From the NCBI RefSeq assembly GCF_946480185.1, contig NZ_CAMLIG010000001.1, positions 355,670 through 419,669 on the forward strand: DNA of 64,000 nt, in the 5' to 3' direction. The notes beneath the pieces are model-generated. The model searched no databases, was not told where the DNA came from, and saw only the letters and a list, made by a program, of their open reading frames with translations. The stretch's first letter is position 1, and the number at the start of each line of letters is the position of its first letter. The DNA is from an uncultured Pedobacter sp. Its GTDB lineage: Bacteria > Bacteroidota > Bacteroidia > Sphingobacteriales > Sphingobacteriaceae. Positions 29,030 through 38,238 of this stretch are shown here, piece after piece. The translations under genes and the position numbers were made by a program.

Positions 29030-30697
29030 CTAGTTAAAATTGTAAGGTACCGGTGCGTCCAACAATTTTGGATTGGTAGCAACTTCGGTAGCCGGATAAG
29101 GGAAATAAAAACTGGCATCGTTAATATTGGTGTTATAACCATCTCCAAACCTTTTTGGAGGATTGTCATTGCTTACCTGTCCTCTATCCTGTTGCTTAAC
29201 CATAGCAATTGCTATAGGATGAGTTGTAACGTTAAAACCGTCTCTTCGGGCCAAATCAAACCAAGTATCATTTTCAAATGCAAATTCTCTTCTTCTCTCA
29301 TCCAAAATATCATCTTTAATTAGCGTTGTAGGCGTATTGCTTGGCGCACCCGGAAGATTTAATGCCGGGTTTGGCACTGTATAATAGCGCTTGATTTCTG
29401 TTAAGTCACCAAGCCCAGCTCTGTTTCTGATTTTATTAATGGCGGCTAATGCCTGCAAATCTGTTGAAGTTGGTGCGCCTGCCATAATAGCTTCTGCAAG
29501 TATTAAATATACTTCGGAGTAGCGCATCATGTAGGTATTGTTAGCGGCAGATTGCCTAGATCCTACACCTCCATTATCTGCCGGTGAGCCTACCACATAT
29601 TTTTTTACGGCAGTTCTTGTGCCTTGTGCGTTTCCATCTAATGGAAAAGTATATCCACCATCCGCTTTATGTATGTTCGGATAAAAATCTCCCGGAAACA
29701 TAATAGTTGCATGTCTTCTTAAATCTCCCGGATCATACAAATCTTGCAAATCAGGCGTTGGACCCAACAAACCGTAACCATCGCCTGTTAAGGTAATACC
29801 ATTATAGGCAAAAGCTGCTTGGGTAGGGTTTCCTAAACCGTAACCTCCAGACCCTAACCACTGAAGTTGGATAACAGATTCTTCGTTGTTATTATTTTCT
29901 GTTAAGAAAAGATCTTCGTAAGATTTTCCGGCGACATCTGTACCATAAAGTTTAAACTCGCCACTATTGATTACTTTTTCTGCTTCTAATTTAGCATTGG
30001 TATAATCCTGCATATACAGGTAAACTTTAGCTAATAGTGCAGAAGCAGAACCGCTTGATACTCTACCAGATCCTTTACCGCTCCTCATCATCGCCGGAAG
30101 GTTTTCTTCTGCAAATTTTAAATCGCTTACAATAAATTTATAAAGATCTGGAATTGGCGCTGTGTTAACCTGATAGTCTTTAATATATTTCTCGCTATCC
30201 TCAATAAGCGGAACATTACCAAAGGTTCTAACCAAATGAAAATATGCCAATGCCCTAAATAAATGTGCTTCGCCCAGTGCAACATTTACTGTTGTTTGGC
30301 TAACGGAAGGAGCAACGCTTGTTGGCAGGTTATTGATAACACCGTTTGCCTGGGCTACAACAATGTAAAGTGCGTTCCAGCCTTGTTCTATCTGGAAGTT
30401 AGTTGGCGTAACAGAATAATTCCCAAAGTTTACAACATCTCCAGACACTGTTCTGCCGTTGCCGCCCGCTAGCTCTGTAACTGCCCATCCGGTTTTACCA
30501 ACCCAGCCAAACCATGCAGCGCTGTACAGTACGTTTGTACTTGCTTGCACTTGGTCATCTGTACTGTAAAAGTTATCAACCGTGATTGCGCTTTGCGGAG
30601 GGCGGTCAAAGAAACTATCTTTACAGCCACCAAGTGCTAAACTTAGCATGGTTGCTCCTGTGATAGCTATTGCTATATTTTTTAAATTCTTTTTCAT
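29030..30697 (-). CDS. SusD/RagB-family nutrient-binding outer-membrane lipoprotein
   Basis: The 555-residue protein has a lipobox ALGGC (Cys25) and the SusD features: FFDRPPQSAITVDNFYSTDDQV, TPR-like helices (LGEAHLFRALAYFHLVRTFGNVPL), MMRYSEVYLILAEAI and the C-terminal DERRREFAFENDTWFDLARRDG. SusD forms the lid over its SusC partner and binds glycan for import. It starts 12 nt after the susC stop codon and precedes the SGBP gene. Confidence 0.95.
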   Translation of the reverse strand: MKKNLKNIAIAITGATMLSLALGGCKDSFFDRPPQSAITVDNFYSTDDQVQASTNVLYSAAWFGWVGKTGWAVTELAGGNGRTVSGDVVNFGNYSVTPTNFQIEQGWNALYIVVAQANGVINNLPTSVAPSVSQTTVNVALGEAHLFRALAYFHLVRTFGNVPLIEDSEKYIKDYQVNTAPIPDLYKFIVSDLKFAEENLPAMMRSGKGSGRVSSGSASALLAKVYLYMQDYTNAKLEAEKVINSGEFKLYGTDVAGKSYEDLFLTENNNNEESVIQLQWLGSGGYGLGNPTQAAFAYNGITLTGDGYGLLGPTPDLQDLYDPGDLRRHATIMFPGDFYPNIHKADGGYTFPLDGNAQGTRTAVKKYVVGSPADNGGVGSRQSAANNTYMMRYSEVYLILAEAIMAGAPTSTDLQALAAINKIRNRAGLGDLTEIKRYYTVPNPALNLPGAPSNTPTTLIKDDILDERRREFAFENDTWFDLARRDGFNVTTHPIAIAMVKQQDRGQVSNDNPPKRFGDGYNTNINDASFYFPYPATEVATNPKLLDAPVPYNFN

Positions 30698-30709
30698 TTC
30701 TATTATATT

Positions 30710-33700
30710 TTAAAATGAGGCATTAATACCAAATGTGATTGTACGTGGACTTGGATAACGACCAATATCTATATTAGATAAGAACACGTTTTGACTGATA
30801 GAACCTATCTCGGGATCCAGACCTGTATAAGGTGTAAATACATATAAATTTTGTGCACTTACATAAACTTTTAGGGCATTTAACTTTACTTTGGTTAATA
30901 GTTTAGCCGGTATGTTATAACCTAAGTTTACATTCTGTATCCTTAAATAAGAACCACTTTCTAAAAATCTATCAGAATTTAAAAGGTTGAGGTTATCTCC
31001 GTCTCTGGGTGCAGGATTATTTGAGTTTGGATTTTCTGGTGACCAGAAATCCGATGCAGAGGCTAATTGGTTAACCCATCTTCCGCTTAAGCTAGCAACC
31101 CTGTAATTTAAGGCATTGATGATTTTTGATCCGTAAGATCCATTTAAAAAAATAGATAAGTCGAAATTTTTGTACGAGAAATTGTTAGTGATGCCATAAG
31201 TAAATTTTGGACTTGGGTTACCTAAACTGGTTTGGTCTTTTTCATCTACTACCCCGTCTTTATTTACATCTTCATATTGGATATCACCATACCAAGTTCC
31301 ATCTTTATCCGCACTAATTGGCCTTTCAAACTGTACCGGAGCATTTCTTAACTGATCTTCAGTTCTAAAAATGTCTTTAACTTTATAGCCATAAAACTCG
31401 CCGACAGGTCCACCGACAACCGTTTTTGTTATAGGTAGGGATAAAAAGCTAATTCCTATATTCCCTTGGATAAATGGGGTGCCAGAGGCCAATGATTTTA
31501 CGGTATTTTTGTTGGTAGAAAAGTTTAAACTGGTACTCCATTTAAAATTTCCAACTAAGTTTCTGCTGTTTACACTAAATTCAAAACCTTTATTTTGTAA
31601 TTCCCCACCGTTAATATACGGAGGATTAATAACGCCATTGCCACTATACTCTGCAGATTTTCCGAGTAAATAAGCAGGCAAAGCCGCTTTAAATAAAAAG
31701 TCTTTAGACGTTTTCTGGTAATAATCCATAGAAACATCTACTCTGTTTTTTACAAAGGTTAAATCTAAACCTACATCGCCTTGTATCTGAGTTTCCCATT
31801 TAAGACCTAAGTTTCTAACTTTATCTAATGCAAAGCCAGTTCCTAAACCTGTGGGGACCGCAACTAAAGCAACGCCATAAAGGTAGTTTGGCACAGATTG
31901 GTTTCCGGTACCACCATAACTGGCTCTTATTTTAATATCATCAAAAACGGTTTTTAAACTTTTGGCAAAGTTTTCCTGACTTAATCTCCATGATGCACCT
32001 ATTGAAGGGAAAACACCTACTTGGTTGCCCGGCGCAAATTTAGATGATCTATCAGACCTTACGGTTGCCGTAAAGCTGTATTTATTGTCAAAAGTATAAA
32101 TGCTACGGAAAAAAAATGATTCTAATCCGTCGCCATCTTTGTATTCGTTATTTGTTGCTGTTTGTGCATCTCCAAGGTTGATAGACTGTAAATCGTTACT
32201 AAAAAATTTCAACCTGCTTATATCTGTGCCTTTCCATGATGATTGGTTAACCTCATGCCCGGCTAATAACGTTACATCGTGTTTTTTTGCAAAAACATGT
32301 TTGTAGGTCAAATACTCTTTCCATGACCAAAAAGTATTTCCAGAGTAATATTCTGTAAGTTTTGCGGTTTCGTTAATATTTAATGGTCCGTAATTATAAG
32401 TTGGCAAAAACTGCCTAGCTTCAGAATAACCAAAGTTTCCACCTATTTCAGAATGTAAGGATAAATCTTTGGTAAAGTTAATATCTGCATAAGCAGTACC
32501 GTTTAATCCACTTCTTTCTAAAGTATTTGTTACATCTAAGGCTTGCGCAATTGGGTTAATTACCGATCCGGACTCAAAAGCTTGTCCACCTGAAAAAGTA
32601 CCATCAGCGTTCCTCACTGCCCGGTCTGGCGAACTTAATAATGCGTTTTGCACAATACCGCCGTTGTCGCTAATTCCTCTGTTTTCAAAACTTCTACTTC
32701 CAGAAACCGCTAAACCTGCTTTAAACCAGTCTCTTATCTGGCCGTTTACGTTTGACCTAAAAGAATATCTTTTATAGTCGCCACCTATAATTGTTCCTTC
32801 TTGGTCTGTATAGTTTCCAGAGATATAATAATCTGTATTGTCTTTTGCTCCGGATAAAGAGATTTGATGATTTTGTTGACCCGCAGTTCTAAAAACTTCG
32901 TCCTGCCAATCAGTTCCTTTGCTTAAAAACTCCGGATTAGCGAATTCTGCTTGTGGCAATACACCAACAACGTCAGCTAAAGTATTTTGCAACCTTGCGT
33001 ATTGCGGCAAATCCATTACATCTAAAAACTTACCTTGTTGGCGGATACCATAATATCCATCGTAATTGATTTTACCGTTACCATTTTTACCTCTTTTAGT
33101 AGTAATAATAATAACACCATTAGCACCGCGGCTACCATAAATAGCAGTAGCAGAAGCATCTTTTAAAATCTGTATGGATTCAATATCATTTGGGTTTAAT
33201 GTAGAAAGTGGGCTCACAGTGCTTTCCCCGTTTCCGGCACCAACCTCGCCTTTATTGTTTAAAACCAATGATCTGCCACTGCTTGCGGTGTTATTTGGAT
33301 CTCCGGAAATAGCAACACCGTCAATCACATATAAAGGATCATTTGATGCGCTTAAAGACGTGATACCACGTATAGTAACCGAGGTATTACTACCAGGAGC
33401 ACCCGAGTTTTGACTGATAAAAACTCCGGAAGCCTTACCTTGCAATAATTGGTCGATACTTACTTGTGGAATACTTTCAATGTCTTTAGCCGTTACCGTA
33501 GATATGGCACTGTTTAAATCGGATTTTCTCTGAGTTCCGTAACCGATAAAAACTACCTCATCCAAGCTACTAACAGCCATTTTCATAGCTATTTGGATAT
33601 AATCCTTACCTGCTACACTAACGTCTTGCGGGCTCATACCTAAAAAAGCTACTTTTAAAGTTGCTTTATCAGAGGGCACCATAATAGTAAACTCTCCGTT

Positions 33701-33877
33701 AGCATTTGTTAACGTAACTTTCTTTTCACCATTAACCGAAACCGAAGCTCCTGGCAATGGTAAATTCTCGTTGTCCACAACTTTCCCTCGTACTTGCCTG
33801 TCCTGCGCCTGAGTGTTAAGGAAGCTAGCCGTTAGAAAAAAAAGACAAAAGAACTTCAAGTAAAAAATTCTTTTCAT
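30710..33877 (-). CDS. SusC/RagA-family TonB-dependent outer-membrane transporter
   Basis: The ATG at 33877 is preferred over an upstream GTG at 33931 because the signal peptide (MKRIFYLKFFCLFFLTASF, cut at TQAQ) starts there and the -7 box lies upstream of it. The 1055-residue protein has an N-terminal carboxypeptidase-regulatory-like domain (VRGKVVDNENLPLPGASV). The plug domain follows (GYGTQRKSDLNSAISTVTAKDI, LYVIDGVAI, YGSRGANGVIIITTK), then a 22-strand-type barrel. It imports oligosaccharides together with SusD. The first gene of the main operon, it diverges from the AraC regulator. Confidence 0.95.
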   Translation of the reverse strand: MKRIFYLKFFCLFFLTASFLNTQAQDRQVRGKVVDNENLPLPGASVSVNGEKKVTLTNANGEFTIMVPSDKATLKVAFLGMSPQDVSVAGKDYIQIAMKMAVSSLDEVVFIGYGTQRKSDLNSAISTVTAKDIESIPQVSIDQLLQGKASGVFISQNSGAPGSNTSVTIRGITSLSASNDPLYVIDGVAISGDPNNTASSGRSLVLNNKGEVGAGNGESTVSPLSTLNPNDIESIQILKDASATAIYGSRGANGVIIITTKRGKNGNGKINYDGYYGIRQQGKFLDVMDLPQYARLQNTLADVVGVLPQAEFANPEFLSKGTDWQDEVFRTAGQQNHQISLSGAKDNTDYYISGNYTDQEGTIIGGDYKRYSFRSNVNGQIRDWFKAGLAVSGSRSFENRGISDNGGIVQNALLSSPDRAVRNADGTFSGGQAFESGSVINPIAQALDVTNTLERSGLNGTAYADINFTKDLSLHSEIGGNFGYSEARQFLPTYNYGPLNINETAKLTEYYSGNTFWSWKEYLTYKHVFAKKHDVTLLAGHEVNQSSWKGTDISRLKFFSNDLQSINLGDAQTATNNEYKDGDGLESFFFRSIYTFDNKYSFTATVRSDRSSKFAPGNQVGVFPSIGASWRLSQENFAKSLKTVFDDIKIRASYGGTGNQSVPNYLYGVALVAVPTGLGTGFALDKVRNLGLKWETQIQGDVGLDLTFVKNRVDVSMDYYQKTSKDFLFKAALPAYLLGKSAEYSGNGVINPPYINGGELQNKGFEFSVNSRNLVGNFKWSTSLNFSTNKNTVKSLASGTPFIQGNIGISFLSLPITKTVVGGPVGEFYGYKVKDIFRTEDQLRNAPVQFERPISADKDGTWYGDIQYEDVNKDGVVDEKDQTSLGNPSPKFTYGITNNFSYKNFDLSIFLNGSYGSKIINALNYRVASLSGRWVNQLASASDFWSPENPNSNNPAPRDGDNLNLLNSDRFLESGSYLRIQNVNLGYNIPAKLLTKVKLNALKVYVSAQNLYVFTPYTGLDPEIGSISQNVFLSNIDIGRYPSPRTITFGINASF

Positions 33878-33907
33878 ATTAAAATAATTAATTGGTTTAT
33901 AATAACC

Positions 33908-33954
33908 CAAATATATGCGCATTTTAAACACCTAATTAATACTATTATGACAAA
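33908..33954 (-). promoter_or_regulatory. Predicted susC promoter (-7 box) with upstream regulator motif
   Basis: Reading on the minus strand, a perfect Bacteroidota -7 box TATATTTG lies at 33915-33908, about 30 nt before the susC ATG. A block TTTGTCATAATAGTATTA occupies 33954-33937, starting exactly 35 nt upstream of the box (measured from TTTG). The same layout with a near-identical block precedes the GH5 lipoprotein gene at 39237. No canonical -33 TTG at 19-21 nt was found, which suits an activator-dependent promoter. A looser copy of the block lies at about 34018-34040. The AraC protein encoded next door is the obvious candidate to bind here (inference). Confidence 0.55.
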
Positions 33955-34073
33955 TAATATTCAAAATATAACTTTACAATTGCTTAGAACACTAATAGCT
34001 ATTATTTTTAGATTTTTATTATAGTATTATTATAACACAAATACACTATATTTATAATATAATTATACCAATT

Positions 34074-34949
34074 ATGAGCAACAATATCATCAGAGAAATC
34101 ACTCCATTGAACCAAAACGACTGTTTTACCCTATTTTCCCGCAATAAAAAAAACTTTGATTTTCCGTTGCATTACCACGAAGAATTTGAGTTAAACTTGA
34201 TTTTAAATGCTGGAGGCGCAAAAAGAATAGTTGGCGACCATATAGAAGTGATAGAAGATTTGGAATTGGTGCTGGTTGGGCCAAACCTTTGCCATGCTTG
34301 GTTTAACCATAACTGTAAAGACAAAAACATCACAGAAATAACCATCCAATTTCATAAAGATTTATTTGACGATTCTTTTTTGCGCAGAAACCAGCTTAGT
34401 TTTATTAGAAATATGTTTGAGCAATCTAGGAAAGGGATTCTTTTTTCGCAGGAAACGATTGAGCGCTTAAAATCAAGAATTATTTATTTAGATAAGAAAC
34501 AGGGTTTTGATTCTGTTTTAGAACTGATATCTATTTTACATGACCTATCTATCTCTAGAAATATACGTACTCTTTCTGATGTAACTTTTAGTACCGATCA
34601 GTTTAGTTATAACAGCAGGCGCATAGAAAAAGCTTTTGAATATATAAACAATAACTACAGTAAACAGATCACACTTGCCGAAGTAGCAAAAATTGCCAAT
34701 ATGCCCGAAACCTCATTCAGCAGGTTTATAAAAAAACGTACCGGTAATACTTTTATAGATAGCATTAACGAAATAAGAATTGGGCATGCCAGCCGGATGC
34801 TTATTGATACAACCAATATGGTAGCAGAGATTGCTTATAAATGCGGTTTTAATAATGTATCAAATTTCAACCGCACTTTTAAAAAGAAAAAAGGACTGAC
34901 CCCAAAAGAATTTAGAGAAGACTTTACCGGAAGAAGGATATTTATTTAG
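34074..34949 (+). CDS. AraC-family transcriptional regulator
   Basis: The 291-residue protein has an N-terminal cupin-like sensor (FPLHYHEEFELNLIL, about 28-42). The C-terminal double helix-turn-helix, about 185-285, contains ITLAEVAKIANMPETSFSRFIKKRTG and MVAEIAYKCGFNNVSNFNRTFKKKKGLTPKEFR. It is divergent from susC, separated by 196 nt, and is the only transcription factor seen in the PUL; no hybrid two-component sensor or SusR-like protein is present. It likely senses a mannan-derived sugar and activates the susC operon. Confidence 0.9.
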   Translation: MSNNIIREITPLNQNDCFTLFSRNKKNFDFPLHYHEEFELNLILNAGGAKRIVGDHIEVIEDLELVLVGPNLCHAWFNHNCKDKNITEITIQFHKDLFDDSFLRRNQLSFIRNMFEQSRKGILFSQETIERLKSRIIYLDKKQGFDSVLELISILHDLSISRNIRTLSDVTFSTDQFSYNSRRIEKAFEYINNNYSKQITLAEVAKIANMPETSFSRFIKKRTGNTFIDSINEIRIGHASRMLIDTTNMVAEIAYKCGFNNVSNFNRTFKKKKGLTPKEFREDFTGRRIFI

Positions 34950-34957
34950 GCTGCTAG

Positions 34958-35818
34958 CTATTTAAAATAAGCTTCAACCAGTGCGTTGTGCAATGTTAAT
35001 CCGTTTGGGTCGGCTTTAGTTTTTAAACTGGTAAATTCATTGGCCCAGTCAGATGTTCTTATCCGCAACGGTGGGTTTTCATTTTCGATAACTTCTGCAA
35101 TTGTTTTTGCCACCTGTTCTCCGGTTTGGTAAATTCTTTCTAAATCGGCTTTAGGCCTGTTTTGCATACTTGCCACATATTTATCTAGTATTGGCTGGTA
35201 ATCACCAGTTATGCCTCCAGATTTTTCTAAACCTTTAAAAACAGAGTTGGCAAACTCAGTAGCAATCCCGCCGGGTTCCACTAAAGTAAATTTAACATTA
35301 AAAAATGGCGTAATGTAAGTTGCCAAGGCTTCTGTATAACCTTCTACCGCAAATTTAGCAGCGCAATAAATTTCGTTAAAAGGTTGGCCCACCAATCCAC
35401 CTACAGAACTTATATTTACAATATGCCCACTTTTTGCGTTTCGCATATAAGGCAAAACCGCATTGGTACACCTTACAGTACCAAAATAATTAACGTCCGT
35501 AATTTGTTGCAGTTCTTTGTCACTGGTTTGTTCAGACGGTTTTAAAAATCCAGCACCTGCATTATTTACCAGTACATCAATTTTGCCTTCTATAGCAATG
35601 ATATTTTCTATACAACCCTTTATACTTTCCTCCTTAGATACATCTAACTCCAAAATTTCAACAGATAAGGATCCATCATCTGCTCTGCTTTTCAGGACTT
35701 CTTTTTTTTCCAGATTCCTCATTGTTGCATAAACCTTATACCCGGCTTTAGCAAGCGCAATACTTGTTTCTAAACCTAACCCTGTAGATGTTCCTGTAAT
35801 TAACGCTACTTTTTTCAT
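34958..35818 (-). CDS. Short-chain dehydrogenase/reductase (SDR)
   Basis: A 286-residue cytoplasmic enzyme with the classical SDR motifs: TGTSTGLGLETS for NAD(P) binding at the N-terminus, NNAG at about 86-89, NISSVGG with the catalytic Ser, and YCAAKFAVEGY with the catalytic Tyr and Lys. The substrate cannot be predicted. It ends 9 nt from the 3' end of the convergent AraC gene and starts 7 nt after the subtilase-like gene, so it is probably the last gene of that transcript. Its link to glycan use is not evident. Confidence 0.88.
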   Translation of the reverse strand: MKKVALITGTSTGLGLETSIALAKAGYKVYATMRNLEKKEVLKSRADDGSLSVEILELDVSKEESIKGCIENIIAIEGKIDVLVNNAGAGFLKPSEQTSDKELQQITDVNYFGTVRCTNAVLPYMRNAKSGHIVNISSVGGLVGQPFNEIYCAAKFAVEGYTEALATYITPFFNVKFTLVEPGGIATEFANSVFKGLEKSGGITGDYQPILDKYVASMQNRPKADLERIYQTGEQVAKTIAEVIENENPPLRIRTSDWANEFTSLKTKADPNGLTLHNALVEAYFK

Positions 35819-35824
35819 GTGTTT

Positions 35825-38185
35825 TTAGTTAATGATAATTTTTCCTCTTTCAAAAATTGAGCGGTCGCTATTTTGTATAACATAAATATACAGCCCTTGT
35901 TTTAAAAATGTTGAATCAAGGCTAAATATCGAATCCGAAAAGCTTTGGCTTATTACTTCCTCTCCGAACGTGTTGTATAATCTAAAATTATAATCATCGA
36001 ACTTATTGCCCGCAAAAACAATTTGTGTACCAGTTTTTGCAGGAACCGGATACACAAAAAACTCGTTTGCTTTAAAAACCACAACGGTTTGGATAGCAGT
36101 TTTTGCAATACCATTTTTGAAAACAAGTTTGGCAAAATAATTATTGGCTCCGTTGCGCAAATTAGAATCAATGCCCGTATAATTTAAATCGTCATCCACC
36201 AATTTACCGCTAAACGGAACAAATTTACCGCCAATGCTTTTCATAAAAATAACAGAATCTGGTCCGCTTACACTGAGTTGCAAGTCCAGCCTTACCACAT
36301 TTCCTTCTTTTGTGGCATTAAAATATTTAAAGAAACAGCCTACATCAGAAAACTGAAGCTGTAATGCCTCTCCTTTCCCCGCAGAAACACCGTTTTTGCT
36401 TACCCGCTCTAAGGCAAAAATGCCAGATTTATCAACCGGTTTTAAGGCAAAACCAAATTGATCTGTTGTTGTTAAAAAATCCCACTGGTAGGTAGATTTA
36501 TTAAATTTATAAAGGCTGTACTTTTCTCCGCCAGGCGGATGAGTTGCGGACCATGTCAATTTTGCAGAATCTGTACAAACATATAAAGGTACTAGCGTTA
36601 TCGGATGGGGCGCAATAACAAACGTTCCGCTTTCATAGGCCGTATCTGGCAAAAGTATGCGTAGCTTAACTTTATTGAAAATTTCGGGGAATTTTATTTT
36701 TTGCGTTTGTGACTTTAAATCAATTCCGTCTTTTAACACAAACCACGTTTTTCCTCCATCATCAGAAATTTCCAGCTTCGCATTTTCTTCCGATAATGTT
36801 GTGGTCCACTTTATTGTATTTTCCACATCAAAATAAACTTGTTGGTTTGGCAAAGGATTTAGCCATTCAAATGTGTTTTTAACGTCCCAATCAAACGCAA
36901 CAAAAAAAGTTTGACCAGTTTCTATTTTACTAGCATCAATGTGCAAAGTGTAATGCGATTTTAAATTGCCAGCTACCGTAATTTGCTCTACGTTGTTTAA
37001 ACTATCAATCCCTCGAAAAGCCGGCTTATTGAGCGAATCTAGACTTGGATTAGAGTTTAGCACCCAAGGATAAAAAACTTGCGTATTGCACAAAAGATTC
37101 ATATCCAAATCATTAACCAATGCTTTCGAGGTATTTATTTTTGCCGGCGGATCGTTCCAAACTAGCGTTACTTTTAAGTTTTTTGCTCCTTCCGGGATTT
37201 CCAAATCATAATCATAAACCTCTCTATACTTTATATTATAAGAAAAATACTTTTTTTGACGAATCGCTTTCGCTGATTTATAAGCGTTTACATTGCCGAA
37301 ACCACTTTCATAATCTGGCCCAGGTTTGCCTACATCATCCGCAGTGTTAATTAAAATTGCCTTAACAAGTGCAGCAGGCATATCCGTTGAATTTTCTTGT
37401 TTATAAATTTGTTGCAATAAAGCTACCGCACCGCTTACCACGGCCGAAGATGCCGATGTACCTTCCTCGCCAAAAGCTACCAATTCCGGCTTTATTCGGC
37501 CATCAAAAGCTGGGCCTTTTGAACTTGATGAAAGTACACGCAAATTGGCATCTAAAGCGCCAACAGTAATCACGTTTTTTGCCAATTTATAACTGCCGGT
37601 AATATTGGCAAATCCCCGTATGTTTGCATATTTGCCATTATTACTTGCCACCTTTCCCGAGTTTCCTGATGAAAAAACATTTAGCACGTTTTGCAATTCC
37701 GCAGAAAGCGAATCATAAGCGTAGGCGCTCGGGCTGTAAAAATTTTCGATTGCAGTGCCATAAGAATGGTTAACCACACTAACCTTGTTATCGGTATAAA
37801 AAGAGGGTTTTTCTGGAAAAAGGTGATCAAAAGAAATAGGAATTAATTTACTGTGCGACGCTATTCCCATAAAAATAGGAGATGACACACCACCGCCCAC
37901 CATTAATTTGGCAATTAGCGTTGCATGCGGGGTTTGCTCTTTTGAGCTTAAACCAGACTTAATGAGGTTTGCAAGCAGATCAATATCTTCAAAATTAGGA
38001 GTGTTTTCTTTTTGGCAAATAACAACGCCCTCTCCATTTACACCCTTAAAATAGCCTTTTAGGTCATTAATGTTATTAATATCCGGCACCGGGAGGGTTT
38101 TTAAAGAATCAATAGTTGCCCCAATCGCCGAAAGGCAAAACATAAATAAGGTTAGCGTAAATGTAAAACGGACTTTAATCTTCAT
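35825..38185 (-). CDS. Subtilisin-like (S8) protein with type IX secretion C-terminal domain
   Basis: The start at 38185 puts a signal peptide (MKIKVRFTFTLTLFMFCLSAIGA) first; the 13-codon extension upstream includes part of a terminator hairpin. In the 786-residue product the subtilase His (TPHATLIAKL, His87), oxyanion Asn (SSGNSG, Asn175) and Ser (GTSASSAVVSGA, Ser244) are recognisable. The usual catalytic Asp of the DTG motif is not: the aligned stretch reads GVVICQKENTPNFED. A C-terminal type A sorting domain (about 710-786, FVYPVPA ... QGLYIYVI) targets it for type IX secretion. It may be an altered protease or a non-catalytic surface protein. It lies between the GH5 gene and the SDR gene, after a terminator. 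Confidence 0.78.
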   Translation of the reverse strand: MKIKVRFTFTLTLFMFCLSAIGATIDSLKTLPVPDINNINDLKGYFKGVNGEGVVICQKENTPNFEDIDLLANLIKSGLSSKEQTPHATLIAKLMVGGGVSSPIFMGIASHSKLIPISFDHLFPEKPSFYTDNKVSVVNHSYGTAIENFYSPSAYAYDSLSAELQNVLNVFSSGNSGKVASNNGKYANIRGFANITGSYKLAKNVITVGALDANLRVLSSSSKGPAFDGRIKPELVAFGEEGTSASSAVVSGAVALLQQIYKQENSTDMPAALVKAILINTADDVGKPGPDYESGFGNVNAYKSAKAIRQKKYFSYNIKYREVYDYDLEIPEGAKNLKVTLVWNDPPAKINTSKALVNDLDMNLLCNTQVFYPWVLNSNPSLDSLNKPAFRGIDSLNNVEQITVAGNLKSHYTLHIDASKIETGQTFFVAFDWDVKNTFEWLNPLPNQQVYFDVENTIKWTTTLSEENAKLEISDDGGKTWFVLKDGIDLKSQTQKIKFPEIFNKVKLRILLPDTAYESGTFVIAPHPITLVPLYVCTDSAKLTWSATHPPGGEKYSLYKFNKSTYQWDFLTTTDQFGFALKPVDKSGIFALERVSKNGVSAGKGEALQLQFSDVGCFFKYFNATKEGNVVRLDLQLSVSGPDSVIFMKSIGGKFVPFSGKLVDDDLNYTGIDSNLRNGANNYFAKLVFKNGIAKTAIQTVVVFKANEFFVYPVPAKTGTQIVFAGNKFDDYNFRLYNTFGEEVISQSFSDSIFSLDSTFLKQGLYIYVIQNSDRSIFERGKIIIN

Positions 38186-38189
38186 CAAA

Positions 38190-38230
38190 TTAAAAAACCT
38201 TTTGTGCGTTTTTGACACGCACAAAAGGTT
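38190..38230 (-). terminator. Rho-independent terminator after the GH5 lipoprotein gene
   Basis: A perfect 14-bp inverted repeat (AACCTTTTGTGCGT, 38196-38209, with 38217-38230) with a 7-nt loop begins 9 nt after the GH5 stop codon on the minus strand. It is followed by a run of T (38197-38192 read on the minus strand). It should end, or attenuate, transcription before the subtilase-like gene. Confidence 0.88.
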
Positions 38231-38238
38231 AGCAAAAA

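Noticed and set aside
36100..36300. Possible truncation of the subtilase-like protein
   Set aside because: The frame is continuous to a normal type IX C-terminal domain; no break.
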